The position numbers and the translations under genes were made by a program. A DNA stretch of 64,000 nt from Aquatica leii. Its lineage: Eukaryota > Arthropoda > Insecta > Coleoptera > Lampyridae. A model generated the notes under the pieces. That model saw only the letters and a program-made list of their open reading frames with translations, made no database searches and was not told where the DNA came from. Positions 23,078 to 34,800 of the stretch are shown here, one piece after another. Position 1 is the stretch's first letter, and each line of letters begins with the position of its first letter. The stretch is from NCBI GenBank assembly GCA_035610365.1, contig CM069435.1:10008001-10072000 (forward strand), in the 5' to 3' direction.

Positions 23078-24100
23078 AGTATGTAATTGTTTAAAAATGA
23101 CTTTTCATAAATGCAGGACAGACAATTCTTGTCAAAGTATTGAGAAGAGTATAGCCAAATTCCAAGAATGGTCTGTTATGCTCCTTAAACCGATCAAATG
23201 CAAAAATTAAATTTGGCACAAGTGTGATGCATTTTTAAGTTACTGATTTTAATATTTACATCAGAAAAGGAGAATCTGCTTCTAATTACACTTTACGTGA
23301 AAGAGTAGTGCAAAAACTAGTTGAAACCATCAAAAGTAAAAACATTTCAATTTGTTTTGACCGTTCTTTTAAGTTTGTTAGACTTTTTGATACCTTATCA
23401 TTTTCGGCTGTTGGAAACATGCATCAAACTTCGCAAAAACATGCCAACATTTCCCGATAGCTAGATTCAAGAGGAGGCTGCAATTTTTGTTGTAATGTGA
23501 ACGGTACAATTGTGGTACGTTGGAGAAATACCAAAGAAGTTATAACTTGTCACAATTTTCAATTAGGAATACTCGAGTGTAATAATCACAAAGGCAAAAA
23601 CAAAGATGCCGTAATCAGTTTATAGTAGGAGTAGATTTAGCCGATCAATTCGCAACAACATATGACTTAGGTAGAGAGTATTTTATAAATTACTTCAAAG
23701 TTCCATTACAAACGCGTAAATTATTTCTAATGATGTAAATTGCAGTAAAACACACTTATTTGATTTCATGGCTGATCTTGGTAAAAATTTTTTTGATCAC
23801 GGAAAACACAATAAAACCATCTGGAGCAGACGTTCTTGTGGTGGCCCAAATAGAAAAACCTGTTGTATGGAAAATGTTGGAGATCAACTTATTATTGGCG
23901 CTTTCCGACCACGATGTGCATGTTGCTCGTTTAGAAAACGGGAAACTAGAACAAGCCAAATATACTAAGGCTATCAAGTTGCGTTGCACTGTTTGGTGGT
24001 TATTACTAAAGAGCGGACAATCAGGCAAATGCCTGGAGCCTGTTTATTTTGCCTTTTTCTGTAACTTTTTGTCTTTTTTGCCTTTTTAAGGAGTATTATT
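23078..24100 (+). pseudogene. piggyBac-like transposase P2, C-terminal part
   Basis: It continues P2 after the PLE2 insertion: CLKMTFHKCRTDNSC, LRERVVQKLVETIKSKNISICFDRSF (Asp region, 23300-23370), RGGCNFCCNVNG, VVRWRNTKEV, VDLADQFATTYD-like and a C-terminal Cys-rich remnant (PRCACCSFRKRETRTS, near 23910-23955). Stops and small shifts occur throughout. The right end blends into AT-rich sequence before the BEL/Pao LTR at 24121. Confidence 0.8.
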
Positions 24101-24120
24101 TTATATTGCTTTTTTACATA

Positions 24121-24224
24121 TGTTAATAATTGTGTAAAAGAAATGTGTGTTACCTAGTAAAAGGCGCGTATTTTATATACAACTTAATATAACAAAGTGT
24201 GCGTATTTGAAATCACGTTGGTGA
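24121..24224 (+). repeat. BEL/Pao 5' LTR, segment shared with the 3' LTR
   Basis: About 104 bp identical to 29951-30054 apart from three transitions. The rest of the 5' LTR continues right without a counterpart. Confidence 0.85.
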
Positions 24225-24830
24225 TAGAGTTTTTTTTTTGGTATTATTAATTAACGACAAAACAATGTTTTGTATAAATATATAAAAAAAATGAAAGTAT
24301 TTTATTTTACATAAAACTGCGTTTTAAATCAAAAACTTAATTACATATATTGGTCCTAAGAGCCTGATAACGAGAAAATCGTGGATTGAATCAGTATCCA
24401 TTCGTCCATATTTCAAGAAAAAGAGAAAGTGATAATTAGCAATTCAAGTGGCGATATGGTGACATCACAACATCATCAAAAATCAAAAGAGGCGTAATCT
24501 GGAGTAATCAACAATTATACGAGTTAACACAATGGTGAATGGCAAAAAAGAAAAATTCTTACACATATTCTTTATGATTTGAGTAAAGAGTAACAAACAA
24601 ATATTGATACAAACACTTTCATACAATAAACTTAATTAGATTTATTTTTGTAGAAGGTCAACAAACGATCAATCTTTTGAGTAACAGTTGAGACAACTGC
24701 CCATATCCGAGAGACCTACCGAGTTGAGTTCCATTTGAGTATCGATTGTGAGTACACTTAACACTTAATCCTTTCAAACGTTCTTGCAAACCACAATATT
24801 CGAGATATTTTGTTTACATTTTATTAAATC

Positions 24831-27800
24831 ATGCCGAAAACAAAGAGTCAAAGTATTTCAAGTGCACAACCTCTTCAGCACCTGAAAGAAAGTTGTTATT
24901 TTCCAAATTAAACAATCGAGTCAATAAATTAAAAAGTTTCGAACAATTTGTTAATCAATGTAATATTCTTGAGATTAACGAGGAAATATTGAAACAATTA
25001 ATTACCAGAATTGAGTATGTCAAACCTTTATTAAATAAGTACGAAAATTTGTATGATGAATTTGTAGCATTTGAGTTCGAAGATGCAAGCGTGCCTAGTA
25101 ATAACGAGTTTGAGGCTTCACTTGGAAGTGCGATCAGTAAGGCTAAATTAGTTATTAAACAATACGAAAAAGATTATAATCAGCATAATATCACTGGTAC
25201 TTCTATAGAGTCAAATGTTGCACCTTGTGTAAAGTTACCTGAAATCAGTTTACTAAGTTTTACAGGCGAAATTTCAGAGTTTTCCAATTTATGTCCTGTG
25301 TCAATCGAAATCCTAATTTAACGGACGATCTCAAATTGACCTATTTACAATCTTGTATAAAAGCACCCGCGTCTGAAATATTAACAGGTTTACCAATAAT
25401 TGGTAGCAATTATAAAATTGCATTAGATCTTTTACGAAACAGGTATCAGAATAAGCGTCTCTTAGTTTTCCAGCAGCTTGAGCAAATAACGGCTTAAGAA
25501 ATTTTTATGATTCAATCACAAAACACTTAAAAACCGTTGATAGCTTGAATTCATTAACCCTTCAACGTATTGAAACAAAATGACAAACCATTTCTCAAAA
25601 AGAACTCAGTAGGAACATTTTTTGCGGCGAGCAATGCTAATTGTCCACAGTGTAAAGGAAATCACTATCTTTATAAATGTGATGCCTTTTCCTGGTTACC
25701 AGTTAAGGATAGGTACAAAGTAAAAGAGTTCCGCTTGTGTTTTAACTGCCTTAGTCATAATTACAAAGAAAATTGCAAATCTTCTTCCAATTGTAGAGTC
25801 TGCAAAAAAAGACATCATACTACAATTTGTTTCTCGCATAAAGTAAACAAGTCTAGTCCGGATTCCAAACTTATCGAAACCAACCCTCAAACTTCAGATA
25901 ATCTTATAGTCGACTCGTCTATCGACATAGATGAAATACAAGGTCCGTCTGGAAGTCAAAGCGCTTCGTCTACAACTTGTAATTTAGCTGTTAATTCTAA
26001 TGTATTGTTATCTACAACAAAGGTAAAGGTGAAAAACGGTATATACTATATTTCCGAAGTTCGTTTCTTATTAGATAGCGGCAGCCAAAGCAATTTCATA
26101 ACCGAAAAACTCTGCAAGGAACTAAATATAAAGTCCAGACCAATTAACATGTCTGTAATGGGAGTCGGTTGTACTACTACACAAATAACAAAAATTGCTA
26201 CTATCACCATTCAATCACTTACGAGCAAATATCAATTTGTTGCTCATCTTGTAAGTTTGGCCGACGATTCATTCAATATTCCAGGAAAAATCGATATCCT
26301 GCTTGGTGCTTCTTTATATTATAGTTTGATAAAGCCCAATCAAATTTCATTAGGCAGAGGTTTGCCTATTATACAGGATTCAATGTTAGGTTGGTTTATT
26401 TCAGGGAACACACCCGAGAGAATTTTAAGTAAAAATACTTCTTTTGTAACTCATCACACCACTGTTGAAGACTCTGAGAGTTTAAGAGAGTTGAATCAAT
26501 CGCTTGTTAGATTATGGGAGATTGATCATGTTAAACCCAAAACTAATTTGTCTATTGTCTGGAGAAAAAAAAATTTGTGAAACCCATTTTTTAAAAACTA
26601 TCAAACAAGATGAGGAAGAAAGGTTGATTGTCTCATTACCTTTCAAAGGTAATTTTGCTAATCTTGGCAAATCTGAGCAGATTGTAAAAAATCAATTTTT
26701 TTGTCTAGAGCGACGTCTTAGTAGAAATCCGAATCTTCGAAGAGAATATGTTGAGCAAATGAGGGAATATATCACTTTTGGTCTAATGAGTAAAGTTCGG
26801 TCGAACCAGTCTATCGGTAATTTTGAAACGTTAGATGGTCCCATTCCTAGACTTTCTGTACCTAATTATTTTTTATCACATCATTGTGTGTTTAAAAGAG
26901 ATTCGTTAACTACGAAGATCCGAATCGTTCTTAATGGAAGCCTAAAGACATCTAATAATATTTCTCATACAGGAATTGTTGGCCCTCCAGTCCAAGAAAA
27001 GCTTGTAGACATTTTAATCAGATTTAGACAATTTCAATTTGCACTTACTGGCGATATAGCTAAAATATATCGGATGATTAAAGTTTGTGAAAACGAGACA
27101 AAACTTTAAAGGATTTTTTGGAGAGAGAGAGTCCTTGTGATCCATTGGAAATCTTTGAAATCAATCAAGTCACTTTTGGTACAGCTTTAGCAAGTTTTCT
27201 CGCAACACGATGTTTGGTTTTCTTGGCTCACAAATTTGCCAGTCAATACCCTGATGTGCACATGTTATCAAGAAAAATGTTTACATGGATGATTTGTTAT
27301 ACAGTTGTCAATCAAAACAACAATTTGAGTCTATCAAAAAGCAAGTCACCAAAATTCTAGAGTGCGGATGTTTTATAATCAGAAAATTCCACTCGAATTG
27401 TTCAGAGGTAATCAAAGAAAGCGATTCTGTAACAAATTATAATCTAATTGCTATTCCTCTATGTGAAAGAGCAAATGCAAAAACCTTAGGTGTTCATTGG
27501 AACTTTGTTGAGGACAAATTTTTCTTCAATTTTCATCTAAACTTTGATGAGCAGGATTATACTAAAAGAGCCGTTCTGTCATGTATAGCAAAATTATTCG
27601 ATCCGCTGGGCATTTTAGCTCCAATAATCGTTAAAGCAAAATTAATTTTACAGTCTATTTGGCAGCGAAAGATGGGGATCAAGAGCTACCTCAAGATATG
27701 CTTAAGGAATGGCATGAGTTTAAAGGTCAATTAAGAAGCATCAATGATATTAGCGTATTACGTTGTTTAATCTCTTCTAATTTCAGTTGCTTGCAATTTC

Positions 27801-29600
27801 ACGGCTTTTGTGATGCCAGTTCCATAGCTTATAGAGCTTGTGTGTATGTTAGATGTGTAACTTCTAACGGTCGAGTATATTGTAATCTTGTAACTTCTAA
27901 ATCGCGTGTAGCACCACTGCACACCGTTAGCATTCCACGTTTGGAACTTTGTGCTGCTGTTCTACTTGCCGAGTTATCAAATAATGTTTTAAAAAACTTT
28001 GATATTTCCTTCGAAAAAGTGTTTTATTGGACGGACTCCATGGTTACTCTTAATTGGATCAATTCTGCACCTAACAGATATAAGGTCTTTGTAGCTAACC
28101 GCATAGCTGTTATCCAAGAGTTAACAAACGTTTGTGATTGGTGACATGTATCTTCTCAACACAACCCGAGTGATTTAATTTCTAGAGAAGTCAACCCAAA
28201 GGACTTGTGTGATAATAAGTTCTGGTTTCATGGTCCGCATTCTTTGAGCATGTTTGACAACAATTTTGAAATATCAACACCACGTGAAGTAAACGAAACT
28301 ACTGAGGCAAAGAAATCAAATCTTTGTTTTTGCAGTCAGACAACCAATTGCCTAAACATTTTTGAGCGATTTTCTTCTTTAACCAAATTAAAAAGAGTAT
28401 TTGCATACGTTTTTCGATTTATTATTAATTGTAAAATTACTAAACGCAGTCGAAAAAATAGTCATCTTACTGTTCAAGAGTTAAAACAATCTACAGAGAA
28501 GTTGGTGCATCTCTGTCAACGAGAAGCTTTCGCTCAAAAGCTACAATGTTTGCAAAAAAGAATTCAAATAAAATCATCTTCTATTCGACTATTGGATCCC
28601 TTTTTGGATGGCAGTGGGTCGATTAGAGTAGGTGGTCGGCTTGCAGGTTCGAATTTTAATTTTGACAAGAAGTATCCTTTGCTTCTTCCCAAAAATCATG
28701 CTTTGACTAGGTTAATCTTCAATTATTTTCACATAACTAATCTTCATTGTGGTCCTCAACAACTTTTATCAATAGTGAGAGACGCATTTTGGCCAATACA
28801 TGGAAGGAATAGTTCAAAGCTAGTAGTTAGAAAATGTATTTCTTGTATAAAAGCTAGTCTTAAATTTAATAACCCTCTAATGGGAAATCTACCTCCAAAC
28901 CGAGTATTACCAAACATGCCAGCGTTCTATAACGTAGGTTTGGACTACGCTGGTCTAATTTTAATAAAAGGTCGCAAAACCAGAGGATTCAAATTAATAA
29001 AAAGCTACATTTGTATTTTCATATGCCTTTCCACGCGTGCCTTGCATGTAGAACTAGTTAGTAACTTATCTACAGAGTCTTTTCTAAACGTATTATACAG
29101 ATTTATTGCAAGGAGAGGTACCTTTGTGGGCGCAAAGAACTATTTGAAAGATTTGTTTCAATTTTTTGAAAATAAGCATGTTCAAACTACCATAATCGAT
29201 AACTTAAGTCAAAAACAAATTAAATGGGATTTTATTACACCTAGAGCACCACATGAAAGAGGTCTCTGGGAAAGAGCAGTGAAGTCTACTAAATTTCATT
29301 TATATAGAATTTTAAATAACACTCATCTTGATTACGAGAACCTTTATACAATTTTAACAAAAATTGAAAGTGTTTTAAATAGCAAACCTTTATCAACGTT
29401 ACCTAATGATAGCCGAGATCCAAGTCCATTGACAACAGGACACTTCCTTATCTTACGTACGTTCAATGCTTTGCCAGAACATGACTTTAATCAAATTCAC
29501 CTAAATCGTATTCGTCTGTTCAACCGAATGCAACAAATAGTACAACATTTTTGGTCAAGATGGTCACGCGAGGTTGTGCCTGAATATTAACGTCGTGTAA
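24831..29600 (+). pseudogene. BEL/Pao gag-pol polyprotein, frameshifted
   Basis: The ATG at 24831 opens MPKTKSQSISSAQPLQ; a shift near 24880 leads to the gag frame (DUF1759-like, 24893-25497). 25570-26580 has zinc knuckles (CPQCKGNHYLYKC, CFNCLSHN...C, CRVCKKRHHTTIC) and the protease FLLDSGSQSNFI. RT spans 26504-27360 with the YMDD box at about 27283-27294, where a shift also lies. RNase H spans 27690-28144 (HGFCDASSIAYRACVY, then SRVAPLHTVSIPRLEL). 28205-29590 is the integrase: H2C2 finger, GLDYAG with the first Asp, and PHERGLWERAV with the Glu. The second Asp segment before GTFVGAKNY has been deleted. A single TAA at 29588 precedes the conserved tail (LIQEDNLPPLQWPLGRIV). Confidence 0.88.
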
Positions 29601-29950
29601 GATCGTTTCAGCGTCTACCTAACCTTCCACTAGTTGGACATGTACTCATACAAGAAGATAATCTACCTCCCTTGCAATGGCCATTGGGTCGTATCGTGAA
29701 AACTCATCAACGAGATGACAATGTTATCCGTTCTTTCTTCTTCAATTTGAGAGTTGTAAGCCATTTAAAGTTTGTAATTTTAATGTTTTTCAATGAAAGC
29801 ATTCTTGTTTATTTTGTAGTTAAATGTAATACCTTAGTTTTTTTGTTGTTTGTTGCCATTTGTATTTTTCATCATTTTTTAGTATTATGTGACTTATGTA
29901 ATTGTATTAGCTTTAGTTGAAAGGCCTTTAGGTAATTTTAAGGTGGCCGC

Positions 29951-30053
29951 TGTTAATAATTGTGTAAAAGGAATGTGTGTTACCTAGTAAAAGGCGCGTA
30001 TTTTATATACAACTTAATATAGCAAAGTGTGCGTATTTGAAATCACATTGGTG
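29951..30053 (+). repeat. BEL/Pao 3' LTR, truncated
   Basis: Starts TGTTAATAATTGTG right after the polypurine tract; matches the 5' LTR to about 30053, then unrelated sequence begins. Confidence 0.85.
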
Positions 30054-31140
30054 AATGGGTGCTTTCTATGCGCTGACTACTGACTTCCCCCAATTTTTAA
30101 ATTCTCACAAATCATTCAACTATGATTATTGTATTTGATTTTTTTAAGCAATACTTTAAGGTTTGCGTAGCTTTTCTTCATTTACACAGAAACGGAAACC
30201 GGCACCAATAACAAATAATTTCCATTGTGCAAAAGAACAGCTTTAAATGTTCTTTTGGACGAATCAATAAAAAGCTTCTAGTCTTCGGAATTGTATGTGC
30301 TTCGAAGTTTGTTTATTAAATTGTATATTATGTTGGTGAAATAAACTAGTGAATCATTTTGAACAAAATAACCTATACACCAGTTTGGGCATTTTCACTT
30401 TTTCCGAATTTTCCAAGGAGTTTAAAAAAAAGGTGTAAAATGGTCTTAAACTAGCTTGTGTAAGATATTATTGTATTCTGATTAGTTTTAAGTAATATAT
30501 AAGTTTTTGATCAAATCAGAAAGTTGTAACCACACATGTCTTGACTGGAATCAGCGGGAATAGAAGGGGGGTAGAAATGTCCACTGTTTGGTGATACGTG
30601 ATTTAAAAGACAATATGTGGCTGAAATATGAAGATGTTATGAAGTTTTATAAAATTTGATGGAAATGAAAGTTTATAAAGAATTGCAGAAATATTGTGTA
30701 AGGCTTCTATTCTGACCATCAAACCAAAGAGTGCGAGTGATATTGAAGGCATATCACCTTAAATGAAAAGACCTTCTAAAATCACATTTAAAAAAAACCG
30801 AGAAGAAATTAGAAGAGTACCGCACATCAGTAAAACTTTGTTTGACATTTTCTCTTGCAAATGTAAGGATGTATCTGAATGTATTTGTCCTTGAGAAAAA
30901 AAAGTACCTACAAGAGAGCACAGCTTCCGTATCAATCATAGATCGGCAAGAAAAATGTTTATTAGAAGCATAGATTCTGTTACTACAAAGAAACTAACTT
31001 ACACTTGAAAAAGAAAGTCCCCAACTGCATCTTATGCTCGCCTTTCATCTGAATCAGAATGCACTACTTCGAGGCAAGATGATAAACTCAAGCCACCAAA
31101 GCAAGTCAAAACAACGGCACCTATATAACAGCTTTCTTTC
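30054..31140. other. No recognisable gene
   Basis: AT-rich. Short broken frames near 30700-31130 may be the upstream part of the unidentified protein at 31141, but no motif can be named. Confidence 0.4.
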
Positions 31141-31680
31141 AAAAGTCTAGACTACGATTTGTTTTTAAAGACTTGTGACAAATTTGGTGTCTCATATATA
31201 GCTGTAGCAGCCATTGCCTCAGCAGTATTGCATACTTCCACTGGTAAAATCATTGATAAAAATTGGATTCGTCGGAACCCAGCCAAAGTAAGCCATAAAG
31301 CGTGCCAAAATCTTCAAAGTACTTCGATGGCCAAAAAGACAGAACATTGATTTTATCAGAAAAAAAATGCACAGAAAGACTATTCTTGAACAGCACATTT
31401 CGTTCATAAAAAAATTAGAGACCCAGCTTTTGAGTTACATTTCACCAGATTCTGGCACTTCAAAGTGTATCGAAAAAGCAATTTCCGATTTCTTTATAAA
31501 AGAAGAAATGTCTATGGACGCTTTGCTAGTGGTAGGGTGTGATGGTACTTATATGAACGTTGGGAAGCAAGAAGGCATCATTCGCCTGCTTGAACAACGA
31601 TTAAACAGACCTCTACAATAGATCATCTGTCATTCTACACGTGAATGAACTGCCCTGATACGACCTAACCATGAAAATGG
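31141..31680 (+). pseudogene. Unidentified repeat-type protein fragment
   Basis: The frames read DLFLKTCDKFGVSYIAVAAI, then ASAVLH (31159-31230), and after shifts VVGCDGTYMNVGKQEGIIRL with LEQRLNRPLQ (31535-31620). Proteins with this GCDGT-x-N-x-G-x-x-GGIIRLLE block recur in insect genomes as multi-copy unannotated genes, as far as I recall. I cannot name a family. At least three frame breaks make this a relic. Confidence 0.4.
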
Positions 31681-31880
31681 ATACTGCAATAAAAATAGTA
31701 TTTAAATTATGTAACTTGAAAATAATTTACTCAAATATTTTTTCTTTGACTTTTTAACAATGTTTAAGGTTTCATAAACATTTTTATAATAAAGATAGAA
31801 TTAGTCACGAGTAATTCTTTAAGCGTCATTGTTTTTAACGTTGATGTCAAATAATGGATTTATGATTCAATTACTAAAAT

Positions 31881-34800
31881 TTATTTCGTTGCTACACGTT
31901 CATAAGCCACACGTCGATCGAAATTATCGTCTTCTGTTTTTGACAACGCGCTTACGATTAATCCTACGACAATAACTAGAAATGCACCTATAATAGTATT
32001 ATACCAAAATGAAATTCTGTACAGTATGAACGGAGGTGCCATGTAATGAGTTTTACTAAAAAAAAAGTTTTAGTTTTTGTGTAGAACCTACCTAACAACT
32101 ACTTACGGTTTCTTCGTTAAGACGCTCGAGGAATTACATCCAGTGGTAATAAGAGGTAAAACAAAATCATTTCCATAGTCTTGACTAGAATACCACTGAT
32201 TACCAATTACCATTGAACTTAACAACATGATACCACTGACACATCCATAAAAAGCACCCTAAAACAATAACTATAAAAAACATATTACAAAAATAGAGCA
32301 TCCAACCTTTGCATTTGCTTTTGGGAATAAAATACCTAACAAAAATATTCCTAGCATTGGTCCTGACGCAATACTATTTAAAGCAATCGAGATTGACAGT
32401 ACTCCACGAATTTTATCAACAAACATTGCGGTTATAGTACAAATAATACCAGACGTTAAAACAATAGTCTTTAAAATTGTACTCTCTCTATTTGTTTTCT
32501 GAAAAAACGTTGTATAGGGTAAAATAAAATCTTCATATATTGCCGCTGCTATTGTGTTTAAGGTTGACGAAAGCGTGCTAAAATAATTTTAACAGTTATG
32601 CTCAAATGTAGCTAATAAATACCTTAACGCCGCGCTGAAAATTCCTGCAATAAATATTCCAATGAAACCTGGAGCACGTTGTCCTAATTCTAAAACGAAA
32701 TAAGACAAAAGCTGATCGTCTCGATTTATTTTTTTGGTTGTTATTGGATCGCAATTATAATATCTAGCATAGACAATGTTTCCGGTCAGGACAGAAGCAA
32801 GAATTATTCCAACTATTCCAAAACAATAGATCAGTAATGCTCTAGAAACAAATAAAAGCGTTAAAACTTAATGAATAAGATCTAAAGAAATGCTAACCAT
32901 TGGGGAGCGTTGGGCAAGACGGAGTACTTAGACTTTGATCTAGGATATTTCCGAAAGTTTTTAGTCAAACATTTCAAATACCCCGTCTTACCCAACCGGT
33001 CGGATAAAATGGGATTGACAGTTGGGCAAAATGAGGAAGTCTTCTTTATTCATAAATTCTGTATCAAAATTATTTTATTACTGTTTCATAGTTAAAACAA
33101 AATAAATCATGTAAAAAACAATCAAACAAACAAAAAATGTCTCTCAAATAAACATAAACATGAGTTACCTCCTAAAATAACAAAAAATTAGACTTTTTAG
33201 TAAGAACAAAAATCACAAATGCAAATCTCACAATCTTCGAGATCTACACCAGCGCAAGCTTCACGGCATTATTGTCGGCACTTTATCCATCCCTCCTCAG
33301 ATTTTGATGTTGAATAGGTTTCGCCGCAAATTAGGGAAGTTGAATTGTCTACACTTAACATCTATAATTCAGATGAGTGAGGCTCGGTAAAATGCCTTGC
33401 TGCTTGGATGCCACTTCTTTCTTTTTCTGAGGTGCAGCTAGTTTTCTGCACAGTTTTTTTGTGAAGCTTTTCTTTCGTTTAGGGATACGTTGTAAAGCCA
33501 ATTTGTTTTTATATGGGCTATCTGTTAAGCCTTTGTTTGTAGCACTATATATGAGCATTAACCCGGCCTAAGGAAACCCTGGAACACCTTCTCTGAACTC
33601 ACTTAGGTAAATCTTAGTAAGTGCAGGGGTGGCCCGTCTCAAATGAGTGGCAGAGTTCTAGTAAGAACCTAGTGTTTGCGGGGTATAACGCATCCTCTTG
33701 CCCAGGGACACAGGTGAAGACCACAACAGTAGAAAATGTGAAGAAGAAGGATTTCGGTACAGTAGATCCATTAAAAGTAACAACCTTGCTTATAAGGAAA
33801 ATAGAAGGCAAAACCAAACAAGTGGCAGCAGGTGATAGCGGAGATCAAATCGATTGAAAAGGTATCACTAGACAAATCTGTATAGCATGGTCAAAATGGC
33901 TTTAATGGTTTTCACATAAATTATATTTTCAAGAATAATCATGGCAGGAAACATAACCATAACGGCATTGAGTCCTGGACAGAACTTAAATGTCCACAAA
34001 GTGCTAACAATCTTTCAGCCTGTCAGAATAATTGCTTGAAACGTTAGAAGCTTATTTAAAGCTGGTAAACTTCACAACACAACCTTGGAAATGAGAAGAA
34101 TGAAGATAGATTTATTCGGATTAAGCAAGGTGAGATGGCCAAACAGCGGGTAAATAACAACCGAAACGGGTACTATTCAAGAAACGACACTAGAAACAGG
34201 AATGGAGTAGCGGTATTAGTCTCCCAAATTTTAGACGATACGTAGAAAATTATGCGCCGTTCTCAGATAGAATTATCATGCTTTGCTTGAAATCACCAAC
34301 TACAACATGCGATGAGACAGAAATAGAAATGTTAAATCATCAACTTGAAGAAGCTTTGAAACTAACAAAAACATTATGTAAATCTAATCATAGGCGACTT
34401 CAATACTATCGTTGAAAATGTACGCTGTGAAGACGTAGTGGTTCCTACGGTCCAGGAAGAAAAACAACAGAGGAGAAAAACTTATAGAATTCTGCCAAGA
34501 ACAAAATCTGACCATATTGAACACCTGGTACAAATTACCCAAAATGCGCTTATATACATAGCGATCACCAGCCGATTTATATAATCAAATAGATTACATC
34601 ATTTTAAACAGACGTTTCAGAAATGTCTTTAAAGTGGTCAAAATTTACCCCGATGCGGATATTGGTTCTGACCACAACCCGTTAGTAGCAAACGTACAAG
34701 TGACTTTGAAAATTCCTGTATTTTCATGAAAAAACAGAGTAGCTCTTCTAATGACTTTTTGTGTGCTACGTCAGTGATCCATACTCGTGCGTGAGGGATA

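Larger units (their letters stand above)
24121..30053 (+). mobile_element. BEL/Pao LTR retrotransposon, near full length, 3' LTR truncated
   Basis: Both ends start TGTTAATAATTGTGTAAAAG (24121 and 29951) and match over about 104 bp with three differences. They then diverge, so the right LTR is cut at about 30053. A polypurine-type AAGGTGGCCGC precedes the right LTR, as in BEL/Pao. The coding order is gag, zinc knuckles, aspartic protease, RT, RNase H, integrase. It has only about six frame breaks over 4.9 kb. The exact end of the 5' LTR is not defined; it lies before about 24830. Confidence 0.9.

Noticed and set aside
33621-33857. 78-codon plus-strand frame as a host gene
   Set aside because: It lies just upstream of RTE endonuclease motifs in the same orientation and has no recognised domain; more likely LINE leader sequence.
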